From the NCBI GenBank assembly GCA_015233135.1, contig JADFYH010000008.1, forward strand, positions 1 through 64,000: 64,000 nt of DNA, given 5' to 3'. The position numbers and the translations under genes are program-made. The stretch is from Deltaproteobacteria bacterium. Lineage in GTDB: Bacteria; UBA10199; JADFYH01. The notes below the pieces were generated by a model. That model was not told the origin of the DNA, did no database searches, and worked only from the letters and a program-made list of their open reading frames with translations. This document shows, one piece after another, positions 23,100 through 32,604 of the stretch; position 1 is the stretch's first letter; every line of letters begins with the position of its first letter.

Positions 23100-25541
23100 A
23101 TGGCCACCTTTCCAAAACTCTATCAACTCTCCGCCCTCCATCCCAAGCTGGTGCTGTTTATCGCCTTGACCCTCACGCTACTTTCCCTGTGGTTCTCTCA
23201 AAAGTTGCACATTGAAAGTGATTTTTCTTCACTCCTTCCTACTCAAACAGAAAGTCTTAAAAATATACACGAGTTGAAAAAATATTTTGGAAATTCTGGT
23301 TTCCTGTATGTCACCCTAGAAGATACCAAGGTCGGTACTGGCAAAAAGAATGCAGAAAGTTTTACCGATCAACTGCTGGGCCGCATCGAAAAAATGCCTC
23401 ATGTCAGTTTTGTGGATTATAAAAAGCCCGTCGATTTCTTTAAAAAAAGAATGTGGCTCTATCTTGATTTGGCAGATCTTCAAGAGATGGAAACCCGCGT
23501 CGACAAAGGTATGCAACTCGAAGCCAATGGCGTGAATCCCATGATGGGAAGATGGATGAGTTTTGCAGATCAAGCAGATCTTCCCGACCTGACTTTTCAG
23601 GATATTATCCAAAAATATGAAAAAAGAAGTGGGGTTCAATTTCAGGATAATTCCGCTCAGCAGCCTGGAGAAAACCCTTTTTCGGTTTTACGCATCAAGT
23701 TAGAACAAACCAAGCACAATCAGGAAACAATGGAGGGGCTTCTCTTTGCGATACGGCGCTCTGAAACGGAAATTAAAAAAGAGAAACCTCAATTTTCTTC
23801 GGTGGAGGTGAATTTTACCGGTGAGTACCAAACCGATTTAGAGCAAACCTCTCATGCCGAAAAAGAAATTCGTAAGTCTTCTTTCTTTGTCGTTTTTCTT
23901 TTGATTTTGGTTTTATTTCTCTATTTTCGTGATGTTAGCGGCATGTTCTTGGTGGGTGTCCCTTTGTTGATTGGTCTGCTCTGGACTGGAGGTTTGGTCT
24001 ATCTCTTCTTGGGTCACCTCAATATCATCACCGGCTTTGCGGGGGCTATTTTGGGAGGGCTGGGAAGCGACTACGGAATTTATCTACTTACCCGTTATTA
24101 TCAGGAACGCTCTTTAGGTAAAAGTTTCACGGAGGCCTTGGACCTTACTTTTTCCAGTGGAGGAACGGCTAAGGCGACTTATGCGTCGATGTTGACGACG
24201 GTCGTTTCCTTTTTGGCCCTTTTGTTTTCCAATTTTGGGATGTTTGTAGAGTTTGGTTTAGTAGGTGCCCTGGGTTTGGTTGCCAATTATGTGGCCATGA
24301 TTACCTTAATTCCTGCCTGTCTTTCCCTGAAGGCTGCAAAGGTTGCACGGAGTCAGGATTCTCGTTTACCTGGTGTCCAGGAGGATTCAAAAGCCCACCG
24401 TTTTATTGCGTTTCTTTGCAGACCCTACTTTCCGCGATTTGTTTTATTTCTCTTTTTTTTACTTTGCCTTTTTTCTTCTACCACCCTGAAAGAAAAATCG
24501 AAGATTTATTTTGAAGATGGAAACATGGAAGATCGCAATCTGCCGGCCACCCAGTTGTATAATAAGGTAAGCCAGATGATGCAGGCCTCCCTTTCCCCTA
24601 CCTTGCTGATGGTGAATGGAAAAGGGAATGAAGAAAAATTATTGGAGGCCTTACAGCATAAACTTAAAAGTGCGGCACCGGATACGCTGGTCTATAACGA
24701 TGTGGCCGGCCTCTCTACTTTTTTACCCAAAGATCAAAATGAAAAAAAAGAAATCTTGGTGCGCCTGGGTGAGAAATATAAACAGATCAATCTGTTCTGG
24801 AATAAAAAGAAGGAAAGTTTTTTGGAAAGTATTCAGGAGAGCCTGAATGTTAAATCGATTAGCCGGGAGGATATTCCCCCAGAAATTCGACGCATGTTTG
24901 AATCGCCCAAAGATCCGGATGTTTTTTTGATTTACTTATTTCCTGCTTTTGGCCGAGGGAATCTGGAAAACATGACCCGTTATTACGAAGGCGTTTTGAA
25001 TCTCAAAAAAGAAATCGCGGTTCCTTTCATTCAGGCCGATGGCTCTTTCATCGAGCATGACATTATCCAGCTGATACAAAAAGAGGCCCCTCGAGGTTTA
25101 TTCCTAATTCTGTTTTGTCTGGGTGGCATTCTGCTTTGGAGTGTAAGACCTTGGCCCCATGCCTTGGCCATTTTTACTTGCTTGGTGACTTCACTCATTC
25201 TTCTTTCGGCGGTTCTTACTTTTATGCATATTCGTTTAAACATTCTCAACATCGGGGTGTTTCCCATTATTTTGGGAACCGGAGTGAACTGTTTTATTCA
25301 TTTGGATCATCGCTTAAAAGAACTGAAAGATATGGATAAAACGCTAAAGAATTATCTCAGTACGATTCTTGTCTGTAATCTTACCACAATCATTGGTTTT
25401 TCGGCTTTACTGATTATCCCCAGCGAAGGCTTGCGCTCTGTGGGCTGGGTGGCGGTGTTGGGTTTGAGCCTTATTACTTTTGTGTGTGCCTTTGTGTTCC
25501 CGAGGTTTTTGGTGTTGAAAAGAGTGGGGACTTTGCGATGA
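23100..25541 (+). CDS. MMPL/RND-superfamily lipid transporter
   Basis: 813 residues. Two halves, each a periplasmic domain and a sterol-sensing-type membrane bundle. The first half holds the proton-relay pattern GGLGSDYGIYLLTRYYQE (about 319-336); in the second half the equivalent is GTGVNCFIHLDHRLKEL, where the Asp-Tyr pair is Asn-Cys. Overall architecture resembles HpnN and mycobacterial MMPL proteins, which carry lipids from the inner membrane outward. With the flippase-like gene before it, a role in exporting a sphingolipid or glycolipid is plausible. Overlaps the next gene by 4 bases. Confidence 0.8.
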   Translation: MATFPKLYQLSALHPKLVLFIALTLTLLSLWFSQKLHIESDFSSLLPTQTESLKNIHELKKYFGNSGFLYVTLEDTKVGTGKKNAESFTDQLLGRIEKMPHVSFVDYKKPVDFFKKRMWLYLDLADLQEMETRVDKGMQLEANGVNPMMGRWMSFADQADLPDLTFQDIIQKYEKRSGVQFQDNSAQQPGENPFSVLRIKLEQTKHNQETMEGLLFAIRRSETEIKKEKPQFSSVEVNFTGEYQTDLEQTSHAEKEIRKSSFFVVFLLILVLFLYFRDVSGMFLVGVPLLIGLLWTGGLVYLFLGHLNIITGFAGAILGGLGSDYGIYLLTRYYQERSLGKSFTEALDLTFSSGGTAKATYASMLTTVVSFLALLFSNFGMFVEFGLVGALGLVANYVAMITLIPACLSLKAAKVARSQDSRLPGVQEDSKAHRFIAFLCRPYFPRFVLFLFFLLCLFSSTTLKEKSKIYFEDGNMEDRNLPATQLYNKVSQMMQASLSPTLLMVNGKGNEEKLLEALQHKLKSAAPDTLVYNDVAGLSTFLPKDQNEKKEILVRLGEKYKQINLFWNKKKESFLESIQESLNVKSISREDIPPEIRRMFESPKDPDVFLIYLFPAFGRGNLENMTRYYEGVLNLKKEIAVPFIQADGSFIEHDIIQLIQKEAPRGLFLILFCLGGILLWSVRPWPHALAIFTCLVTSLILLSAVLTFMHIRLNILNIGVFPIILGTGVNCFIHLDHRLKELKDMDKTLKNYLSTILVCNLTTIIGFSALLIIPSEGLRSVGWVAVLGLSLITFVCAFVFPRFLVLKRVGTLR

Positions 25542-27112
25542 AAATTTCAAAAGAAGAGCTGCATCTGTTTTTGAAAGAAGGCGAAGGGCTCACCCTTGAA
25601 TTCAAAGAGAAGTTTCACTCTCGTATTGACGAAGACCTGGTCGCTTTTGCCAATTCCAGGGGGGGGTGTTTGTTATTGGGAGTTCGAGAGGATTCCTCTA
25701 TTGCAGGCGAAAAGTTAAGTAATTCTTTAAAAGCAAAAATTAATGATATTGCCCGAAATCTCAAACCTTCACTTCAGGTAGAAATTTGCGAAGTAGAAAC
25801 TGTGATTGTCATCCAGGTACCTGAAGGCACAGACAAACCTTATAGTTGTAGTTCTGGATATTACAAACGCCTGAACGGTAACACCCAGAAAATGAATCAC
25901 GAAGAAGTTCGTAGCATGTTTTGTGAAACGGACGTGATTCCCTTTGAAGAAAAAAAAACAAAAGGTTTTGGTGTAACGGATTTATCGCGAACTAAAATTA
26001 ACTCATTTGTTCAAGAAGCGGGGATTAGCATTGGGAAATCCTCCCCACTGAATTTTCTCAAAAGTTTGAAAGTTGCCGATTCGAAAGGAATTAAAAACGC
26101 GGCAGTCCTCTTTTTCGCAAAAAATGCAGGTGATTTTATCCCTCAATCTCAATTGGTCCTACTGGCTTTTAAAGGCGTTGAGAAACTGAATATCCTGGAT
26201 CGTCGCGATGTCCGGGATGATTTATTCACTCAATTTAATGAAGCGCTGCAGTTTATTAAAAAGCACTTAAATGTTCGTAGTGAAATTACTGGACTAGACC
26301 GAAAAGATCTTTACGAAATTCCGCTAGAAGCGCTTCGAGAAGCAGTAGTCAATGCTCTCATGCACCGGGACTACAGCATTAGAGGTAGCCAGGTGAGTAT
26401 TGAAATTTATGAAGATAGACTGGAAATTATCAACCCAGGCGGCTTGGCAGAAGGGCTGTCTCCCAAGGCTTTTGGCAATATTTCTGTCCGTAGAAACGAA
26501 TTGATTTCCGATCTTTTTTTTCGTCTCCACAAGGTGGAACGTATTGGGATGGGAGTTAAGAAAATAAAGGCCATTCTTGCTTTGGCAGGTCTCCGAGCCC
26601 CCAAGTTTGAGTTAGAAGGTTTATTTAAAATTATCCTTTTCCGCCCTAAAAAAACTACCCAGAAAACTACCCAGAAAACTACCCAGAAAATTTTGGAGCT
26701 GATTCAAGAAAATCCACAAATCACCCGTACTGAATTGGCCAAAAATATCGGCTTGAGCGAAGGTGGGGTTAAGTATTATTTAAGGAATCTGCAAAAGAAA
26801 GGTAACATTAATCGTGTGGGGGGAGATAAAGGAGGTATGTGGAGGGTGGTGTTGAATCCAATTTTTTCAACAGAAGATCTATTTAAACCTACCCTGTTTC
26901 AGTCAGACAAAACTACCCAGAAAACTACCCAGAAAACTACCCAGAAAATTTTGGAGCTGATTCAAGAAAATCCACGAATCACTCGAAGGCAAATGGCGGA
27001 AATGCTGGGTTTAAGTGAGGAGGGGGTGAAGTATCATTTAAAGCTACTGCAGACAAAAGGGAAGATTACGCGTTTGGGCTCGGACCGAGAAGGGGAGTGG
27101 AAGGTGCTATGA
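25538..27112 (+). CDS. AlbA_2/ATPase-type transcription regulator with duplicated winged-helix tail
   Basis: 524 residues from ATG 25538 (ATGA overlap with the transporter). N-terminal AlbA_2 domain (LTLEFKEKFHSRIDEDLVAF, GGCLLLGV), then a GHKL-like HATPase_c_4 domain (ALREAVVNALMHRDY, RLEIINPGGL, GIGMGVKKI). The C-terminus has two copies of a module: TTQK x3 linker followed by ILELIQENP and a winged helix (TRTELAKNIGLSEGGVKYYL). The modules are offset by exactly 258 bases, and their first 67 bases are identical while the rest has diverged. Family members are predicted regulators, often horizontally transferred. Target unknown. Confidence 0.8.
   Translation: MKISKEELHLFLKEGEGLTLEFKEKFHSRIDEDLVAFANSRGGCLLLGVREDSSIAGEKLSNSLKAKINDIARNLKPSLQVEICEVETVIVIQVPEGTDKPYSCSSGYYKRLNGNTQKMNHEEVRSMFCETDVIPFEEKKTKGFGVTDLSRTKINSFVQEAGISIGKSSPLNFLKSLKVADSKGIKNAAVLFFAKNAGDFIPQSQLVLLAFKGVEKLNILDRRDVRDDLFTQFNEALQFIKKHLNVRSEITGLDRKDLYEIPLEALREAVVNALMHRDYSIRGSQVSIEIYEDRLEIINPGGLAEGLSPKAFGNISVRRNELISDLFFRLHKVERIGMGVKKIKAILALAGLRAPKFELEGLFKIILFRPKKTTQKTTQKTTQKILELIQENPQITRTELAKNIGLSEGGVKYYLRNLQKKGNINRVGGDKGGMWRVVLNPIFSTEDLFKPTLFQSDKTTQKTTQKTTQKILELIQENPRITRRQMAEMLGLSEEGVKYHLKLLQTKGKITRLGSDREGEWKVL
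26651..27109 (+). repeat. tandem in-frame duplication (258-base period) in the AlbA_2 gene
   Basis: Units begin at 26651 and 26909. Each starts with three copies of AAAACTACCCAG and stays identical for 67 bases, then diverges. Confidence 0.9.
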
Positions 27113-28860
27113 GTTTGTTAAAAACACACGCCTTTGCCACAAAACATTTCCTCTTTATTTTACTTTTTGTTTTATCCGCCATTTTTTTATTTAAGGGCCT
27201 GGATCATACCTTGCTTTGGCAGGATGAAGCCCACAATGCAATTCTGAGCTCGCACATTAATCAATATGGCTTTCCAAAAGTTTGGGATGGGAAAAATCTG
27301 ATTACGGGAATGAACGGGTTAGATTTTGACGAAGACTTCATGCTGAGTTGGGATGGCTTGTTTCCTTATTATTTTACCGCTCCCTTTATATCCATTTTGG
27401 GTAAGACTACCTTTGCTGCCCGGCTTCCTTTTGTTTTAATTGCTCTTCTCAGTCTTTGGGTTGTTTACAATGCAATACTCCAGATAAGTTTAAGAAGAGA
27501 TTACGCCTTATTCACTCTATTCTTTATGGCGACTGCTTTTATCTTTCTTTTACACAGTCGGCAAAGTCGCTATTATTCGATTCTTCCTCTTTGTTCTTCT
27601 TTATCTTTTTTAGGGCTGCAACAAACGAAATCCAAAGGGGGAATTCTATTGGGGGCTGCGGGTCTTATTTTGCTTTATCACTCCAATATGGTTTCATTCT
27701 TGATGGTCTATTTAGGGTTAGCCTTATTTGTGCTTTTTATTGGAAAGGAAAAAGAAAAATTTAAGAGACTATTTTGGATAAGTTTCTGGTGTTTTATTTT
27801 TACCTTTCCGCATTTTTTTTATTTTCAAATGTGGAAGAGAAAAGACGCAATGGGTCTTCAAGAGTTTGACGATTTTACCTTTCGTCTTTTTGGAAACATA
27901 ATTATTTTAAATAAATATTATTTGCCGTGTCTCTTGCTTCCACTTGTTTTTTTTCTAAAACGAAAAATCTTAAAATTTAAAAATGAAATTCATAATCCCT
28001 TATTTAGTTATTCGCTAATTTTAATCGTTGTTTCGTTGATCTTGACCCCTTTTTTTCTTCGTTCCAACATTCGTTATCTTTATCATCTTCTTCCTTTTTC
28101 ATCCTATTTATTGGCTTGGGCTTGTCTAAATTTTGTGGGGAAGAAACGCGCGTTAATGACTCTTATTCTTTTATTTACCCATCTGTTGGACTATTCTCCT
28201 GTATATACCTGTGTGCAGATCTGTAAGTATTCAAAACCCTATTTTTCAAAAGCATTTCAGAAAGATTTGAGCAGCCTTTATTCAGATTTGAGTATATTTG
28301 ATGACGAAGAAGGCCCCCCCCGCCGCTTAATAGAGCAGAAGGTTCAGCCTCTTGGACTTGTCCAAAGGATTATTAAAGGCGAGTATAAGAGTTATTGGAA
28401 TGAAACTACTCAAACTTACCCAGATCCTCTTTTAGAACTGATTGCTTTTTTAAAGGAGCACCGGAAAAAAGAAGAAAAAATATTTTTATCGGTAGGCCAA
28501 TATCCTTTACTCTATTATTATCCCGAAGCGGAACTGGCCTATTCTTTATCGGAAGCCCCAGAATCCAAAAAAATAAGGGAAAAGTTAGATGTGGATCAGT
28601 GGAATTCTGACGCTATTGTCTGGTACATTCCCCGTTACTTTACTCAAGTTCAAGGTCCTACTTTGAAAGAAGATCAATTTTTGCTGAAGACTATCGCTGA
28701 CGGAAAAGATTTTCTTTATTATGAACTAAAAACTCCAGAAATATATTGGGAAGGGAATTGGCCCGAGCATGTTCGATTATACCGTATCAAACACGCTTCG
28801 ATAAGTTGGGAAAGCTTGAGGAGTTCTAGAATCTATAAAGTAGTTCCAAGAAATGATTAA
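27109..28860 (+). CDS. membrane glycosyltransferase, GT39/ArnT-like
   Basis: 583 residues with about ten membrane helices and a soluble C-terminal domain. The first periplasmic loop has the acidic motif LLWQDEAHN, and later there is HSRQSRYYSI, both typical of dolichyl/polyprenyl-phosphate-sugar dependent transferases. It would move a sugar from a polyprenyl phosphate donor to a protein or lipid on the periplasmic side. ATGA overlap with the regulator upstream; converges on the next gene with a 4-base overlap. Confidence 0.75.
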   Translation: MSLLKTHAFATKHFLFILLFVLSAIFLFKGLDHTLLWQDEAHNAILSSHINQYGFPKVWDGKNLITGMNGLDFDEDFMLSWDGLFPYYFTAPFISILGKTTFAARLPFVLIALLSLWVVYNAILQISLRRDYALFTLFFMATAFIFLLHSRQSRYYSILPLCSSLSFLGLQQTKSKGGILLGAAGLILLYHSNMVSFLMVYLGLALFVLFIGKEKEKFKRLFWISFWCFIFTFPHFFYFQMWKRKDAMGLQEFDDFTFRLFGNIIILNKYYLPCLLLPLVFFLKRKILKFKNEIHNPLFSYSLILIVVSLILTPFFLRSNIRYLYHLLPFSSYLLAWACLNFVGKKRALMTLILLFTHLLDYSPVYTCVQICKYSKPYFSKAFQKDLSSLYSDLSIFDDEEGPPRRLIEQKVQPLGLVQRIIKGEYKSYWNETTQTYPDPLLELIAFLKEHRKKEEKIFLSVGQYPLLYYYPEAELAYSLSEAPESKKIREKLDVDQWNSDAIVWYIPRYFTQVQGPTLKEDQFLLKTIADGKDFLYYELKTPEIYWEGNWPEHVRLYRIKHASISWESLRSSRIYKVVPRND

Positions 28861-30218
28861 TTTTTCGTTACTGTTTCGTGCCTTATGGATTTGATAAGGC
28901 TAATAAAGATTGAAAGAAGTATTAAATTTCTGAAACAGAGAAGAAAAATTGCTGATGTTTCCCCAATCATCAAATCCTGAAAGATATTAGGAAAAATAAT
29001 TTGAGTTAAAAGTAGGGCAATTAAGAAGGCTGTCGTCCTTAGCCAGGAACTGGGTGTGCAAATAAATATCAAAGGGGTAAGCCAAATTAAAAATTGAGGT
29101 GAAAGAGCTTTAAAGGTCAAAAGAAAGGCGAGCGGTATTGCCAAAAAAAACCTTAAAGTATTTTCGGAGCTTAAGTTTTTAGAACTCCAGGTTTTTAGGT
29201 AAATAAATCCAATAAATATTAAACAAATAAGAGAAGTATAGGGTTTAAGCCTATTTAAACCCGCGGAAGTAATATTGCTGCAGGTATGGCTACTGTACAC
29301 CCAGATCGGATTCTTGAAAAATAAGTGAGAGAGGTAAGGAATGAGGGCATACATACTTTCGATCTGAAAACCCCGCTCCGCATGATATTGAAAGGCTTCC
29401 CAATATTTTCCATGGGTCCAATATCCTAAAAAAAGATTGATCCCTCCAATAAATAAACCAGAAAATAAAGCCTGTATTGCGCATGGTTTCCATTTTTTTT
29501 CTTTTAGAAGTTTAAAAAATAAAAGGGGCAAAAAAAAGATTGGAAAGCCTTTGCTAATGCTTCCTAAACAAATCCAAAAATTACTAAGAAAATATTTTTC
29601 TTTAATGAAATAATAATAAGCTAAAATAATAAGCAAAGACACCACCACGTCTAATCGTGTGGCATAAAGCTGGCCCAGTAAAATTAAGGAAAGTAAAGAA
29701 AGCTTAAGAACTTTTTCAAAGGCAATTTTAAAGTTTAGAGGTTTCGACTGTATAATTTTAAAAATAAAAAATAAGCACAGGCAATAAAAACAAAATTGTT
29801 GAAAAGCGAAAAGACGCACGTAAGACAAATGATTATCTACTAGTAGTCTAGGCAACAGAATAGGAAGTATCATGGTTGGGGGATATTCAAAATCGATATC
29901 TAAGTACGGCAAATGAGGCGTGGGTGGCAGAGTGAAAAAGTTTCTTAGCTTGCTATCTTCTCCTCTTTTTTCAAAAGGATAATCTGCTTCAAATTTTTTT
30001 CCGAGTACGACTGTACTCCATTCGTAGTAATAAGTTTCATCACCCGGATCTGAAAAGTAAAGTCTTATGGCTCCTCGGATTCCATCATTAAAACTACCTT
30101 TATCCCAATCTTGCATTTTTTGATAACATTTCGAAATCGGATAAGGATTGCCAAACAAACCAACAAAAATGAATAAATGTAGAAGAATAAGTAAAATTGA
30201 TTTTTTGGAAGAGAACAT
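28857..30218 (-). CDS. membrane glycosyltransferase, GT87/DUF2029-like
   Basis: 453 residues with about eleven hydrophobic segments. After the first membrane helix, a periplasmic loop contains LPYLDIDFEYPPT; the YPP sequence after an acidic residue is a hallmark of DUF2029/GT87 mannosyltransferases such as PimE. KGFPIFFLPLLFFKLLKEK is the second recognisable segment. It probably uses a polyprenyl-phosphate sugar. Given the inositol-lipid theme the PimE relation is notable, but specificity is not shown. Confidence 0.65.
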   Translation of the reverse strand: MFSSKKSILLILLHLFIFVGLFGNPYPISKCYQKMQDWDKGSFNDGIRGAIRLYFSDPGDETYYYEWSTVVLGKKFEADYPFEKRGEDSKLRNFFTLPPTPHLPYLDIDFEYPPTMILPILLPRLLVDNHLSYVRLFAFQQFCFYCLCLFFIFKIIQSKPLNFKIAFEKVLKLSLLSLILLGQLYATRLDVVVSLLIILAYYYFIKEKYFLSNFWICLGSISKGFPIFFLPLLFFKLLKEKKWKPCAIQALFSGLFIGGINLFLGYWTHGKYWEAFQYHAERGFQIESMYALIPYLSHLFFKNPIWVYSSHTCSNITSAGLNRLKPYTSLICLIFIGFIYLKTWSSKNLSSENTLRFFLAIPLAFLLTFKALSPQFLIWLTPLIFICTPSSWLRTTAFLIALLLTQIIFPNIFQDLMIGETSAIFLLCFRNLILLSIFISLIKSIRHETVTKN

Positions 30219-30249
30219 TTTTACTGTTTTGTTATCTCAAGAGATCCCG

Positions 30250-30456
30250 TTACTTGCCTCGGGTTTCATCCCAAAATTTTTGAGATTGTTTTAGTGTTAT
30301 TTTTTTTCGGGGTTTAACAATTCTTTGTCTGAAATTTGGAATTGCTATGGAGTTTATTTCTGGTTTCTGTTTCGAAAGAATAGCTGTAGTAATTCGCGCT
30401 TTGGGAGATTCAATTAATATTTTCCGTTTTTGTGAATAATACGTTTCTGTAGCCAT
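30250..30456 (-). CDS. small basic protein, unknown
   Basis: A 68-residue frame overlapping the DUF2442 gene by 43 bases. Rich in Lys/Arg/Ile/Ser with no hydrophobic segment. It may be a third member of the small-gene cluster or a chance frame. No family recognised. Confidence 0.35.
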   Translation of the reverse strand: MATETYYSQKRKILIESPKARITTAILSKQKPEINSIAIPNFRQRIVKPRKKITLKQSQKFWDETRGK

Positions 30457-30731
30457 TTGTTAAGAGAGGCCTGACTTTCTCCAGAACCTTTACCTGCAAG
30501 TAAGTTTTCCATACTTATATCTTCATCAATTGTTTCCCAATGAATGCCATACCCATTTCCAATTAAACGCCAGTTTTTTCTTTCCTTTTGCGTGGAATTT
30601 AGAAGTCGAGGGAACCAAGCCAGGGGGGCCGTTATAGTTCGGCCATCACTTAAGTCTACACTTAGGCTATCTTCGGTAATATTTACATTATCAATTGAAG
30701 GTATTTCTATTTCAATGGCCAAAAAATTCAT
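30414..30731 (-). CDS. DUF2442 protein
   Basis: 105 residues. LSVDLSDGRTITAPLAWFPR and LIGNGYGIHWETIDEDISME are the core DUF2442 segments. Members are small proteins often found directly after DUF4160 genes, in an arrangement suggestive of a toxin-antitoxin or regulatory pair; biochemical function is not established. Overlaps the DUF4160 gene by 20 bases. Confidence 0.8.
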   Translation of the reverse strand: MNFLAIEIEIPSIDNVNITEDSLSVDLSDGRTITAPLAWFPRLLNSTQKERKNWRLIGNGYGIHWETIDEDISMENLLAGKGSGESQASLNKWLQKRIIHKNGKY

Positions 30732-30948
30732 GCCACGCCTCCCTGATTTTTTTCTGGTATTTAAAAACTATTTTTTGAATACGGCCAATTTCCAAACGGT
30801 TGAAGCCCCCACTCTTTTGTAAGCGAACGGGATCAAGCCAAAATTTTGCAACCTTATCCTCACACTCTACATGAATATGTATAGGCTCATTATGATCACC
30901 CGCAAAAAAGAAAAATCGATAAGGTCCTATTTTTAAGACGGTAGGCAT
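30712..30948 (-). CDS. DUF4160 protein
   Basis: 78 residues from ATG 30948 (MPTVLKIGPYRFFFFAGDHN), followed by EPIHIHV and FWLDPVRL. These match DUF4160. The frame is open further upstream to 31092, but that extension lacks family resemblance. It pairs with the DUF2442 gene. Role as toxin or antitoxin is not demonstrated. Confidence 0.8.
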   Translation of the reverse strand: MPTVLKIGPYRFFFFAGDHNEPIHIHVECEDKVAKFWLDPVRLQKSGGFNRLEIGRIQKIVFKYQKKIREAWHEFFGH

Positions 30949-30989
30949 CTCGTAACTTTTTATATGATCTGTATGGACTGCGTCTATAC

Positions 30990-32534
30990 TTATTTCCGGT
31001 GGTAAATTTTGATTTGTTCTAAAGTTTTTTCCAGAAAGTAATTTTGATCCACATAATCTTTTAAACGAGCATACGCTTCTGGAGGAAACCATTGATAGTC
31101 ATGCATATTTGCCTTTGAGGTGTCGATAAAATAAAGCGGCTTGTTTTTTTCCAAATCCCCAAAAAAATACTCCCAGGCCTTGGGATCCACAAATTTTTGT
31201 GCGGCTTCCATTGAGGGATATTGTTTGGCATCCGACGCGGGAATCCTTCCGGTCAAAAAATCGGAGGCAATATAGCGCGTTCCCATGCGACGATTTGCAT
31301 AGGCGTAAATGCCTTGGCCCCAGCCCCAGACGACGATTTTGTCTTCAATATTTGTGTGTTGTTGAATGTAGTCTCCCACCGTTTTATTGAGACTTGCGTA
31401 GTCCTTGGTTGAATCTTCTTCTAGCGTTTTTGAAAGAGTTACATTTTGAAATAAAACCAAAGCCAAGCTCAGCGTAAGACCTGTTTTTGCCCAAAGAGGA
31501 AAATTGATTTTTTTGAGTCCCAGCACGGCGAGCAAAGCCAAAGGAGGAAAGGTTTGAATAAAATAGTGGGGGAAAAATCGAAAGCCGGTGCAGGCGGCGA
31601 GGAGGGCTGACGAAAGATATAGAAATAGGGTGAACTTCCCCTGTCCCCCTCTTAAACGAAGAGGGGGGATAAAGAGTAGAATCCAAAACACTATCGTCTT
31701 CCCAAAAAATAGTCCCAGATTTTCCAAGGCCGTTAGCCAGATGCCGGGTGCCTTTGCTCCATTTTGAATATAGCCCAAATTGTGCAAGATGCCCCATTCC
31801 CAAAAGGCCGGCCAGGCGCCCCAGAGGTAGAGGATGAGGGACATGAGAGCCCAAGTGAAGAAAAAGCCAAAGAACAAACAAATACATGGATTCGACAAGC
31901 TCACCATGTTCCGTCTGATTCCAATTGGGACATGGTGAGGCTCTCGAACCATTTCTCTGAGGATGACAAAGATATATACAAAAAGTTGGATGGCTGCTTG
32001 ATGACGATAGAGAGAGGCCAGGCCGACGAGGACACCGATTAATATCCAATTTTTATTTTTCAAAAACAAATAAAAAGAAGCTACTAAAAACAAATTCATG
32101 AACGATTCACCTGTGGCGGCAAGTGTTCGAAATTCGGGGAGAGCGAAGAGGAGGATATAGAAGAGGCCGGGGAAGAAAGTGAATCCAAGATCACCCTCTT
32201 TTTGCCCGAAAATGCTAGCGCATTTTCCCTCAAGGGAGAGGGGAAGTAAATTTAACAGAAATGCGGTGCAAGCGATCCACACGATATGAAACAAATGCAG
32301 CGCAAAATAATTATTTGTTCCGAATATTTTAAAGATGCCGGCATAAGTCAGATAAAGCAGAGGCGGTTTTTCTCCAATCACGCAAACATAGGGAGGGCAG
32401 CCATTCAGCACGGCGTGGGCAAATTCGGCCCAGAGGACTTCATCGATATCCAGATACAGATGTTGAAGAGTGGGATAGAAGATCAGTAGAGCAAAAAGAA
32501 AGAGTAGAGAGAAATGTTTTAATTTTGAATTCAC
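30990..32534 (-). CDS. membrane glycosyltransferase (GT39-like) riddled with repeat insertions
   Basis: About 515 residues from GTG 32534 (NSKLKHFSLLFLFALLIFYP); an in-frame TTG at 32606 would add a repeat-encoded N-terminus (SFQRRLESS). Typical features: DIDEVLWAEFAH in the first periplasmic loop, GEKPPLLYL, about ten membrane helices and a soluble C-terminal domain. Three different dispersed repeats lie in frame inside it: LPLSLEGKCASIFGQKEGD (32190-32246), EPHHVPIGIRRNMVSLSN (31890-31948) and IPPLRLRGGQGKF (31634-31671). None breaks the frame. Whether the protein still works is unclear. Confidence 0.75.
   Translation of the reverse strand: MNSKLKHFSLLFLFALLIFYPTLQHLYLDIDEVLWAEFAHAVLNGCPPYVCVIGEKPPLLYLTYAGIFKIFGTNNYFALHLFHIVWIACTAFLLNLLPLSLEGKCASIFGQKEGDLGFTFFPGLFYILLFALPEFRTLAATGESFMNLFLVASFYLFLKNKNWILIGVLVGLASLYRHQAAIQLFVYIFVILREMVREPHHVPIGIRRNMVSLSNPCICLFFGFFFTWALMSLILYLWGAWPAFWEWGILHNLGYIQNGAKAPGIWLTALENLGLFFGKTIVFWILLFIPPLRLRGGQGKFTLFLYLSSALLAACTGFRFFPHYFIQTFPPLALLAVLGLKKINFPLWAKTGLTLSLALVLFQNVTLSKTLEEDSTKDYASLNKTVGDYIQQHTNIEDKIVVWGWGQGIYAYANRRMGTRYIASDFLTGRIPASDAKQYPSMEAAQKFVDPKAWEYFFGDLEKNKPLYFIDTSKANMHDYQWFPPEAYARLKDYVDQNYFLEKTLEQIKIYHRK
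31634..31671. repeat. family B-like unit inside the gene at 30990
   Basis: CCCCCTCTTAAACGAAGAGGGGGG hairpin, in frame, encoding PPLRLRGGQG on the minus strand. Confidence 0.7.
31890..31948. repeat. family G palindromic repeat inside the gene at 30990
   Basis: TTCGACAAGCTCACCATGT and ACATGGTGAGGCTCTCGAA form imperfect arms; in frame, encoding HHVPIGIRRNMVSLSN. Confidence 0.7.
32190..32246. repeat. family C repeat (long-stem variant) inside the gene at 30990
   Basis: Nested arms CACCCTCT..AGAGGGG and CGAAAATGC..GCATTTTCC, as at the end of the radical SAM gene (5787). Confidence 0.7.
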
Positions 32535-32540
32535 CGTAGT

Positions 32541-32604
32541 GTCATCCTGGCGCAGGCCAGGGTCCAGTGGTCTGCAACTGGATTCCAGCCTGCGCTGGAA
32601 TGAC
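32541..32604. repeat. family D repeat
   Basis: GTCATCCTGGCGCAGGCCAG and CCAGCCTGCGCTGGAATGAC face each other around a GGTCCAGTGG centre. It separates the glycosyltransferase from the Wzi-like gene and may encode the N-terminus if TTG 32606 is used. Confidence 0.8.

Noticed and set aside
21956-25541. Hopanoid transport cluster (HpnL/HpnN-like proteins)
   Set aside because: The families fit, but no squalene-hopene cyclase or squalene synthesis gene is seen, while ceramide and inositol genes are. A sphingolipid context is better supported.
31384-32049. 221-residue minus-strand frame inside the repeat-laden glycosyltransferase gene
   Set aside because: Different frame of the same gene, no membrane pattern, and includes repeat sequence.
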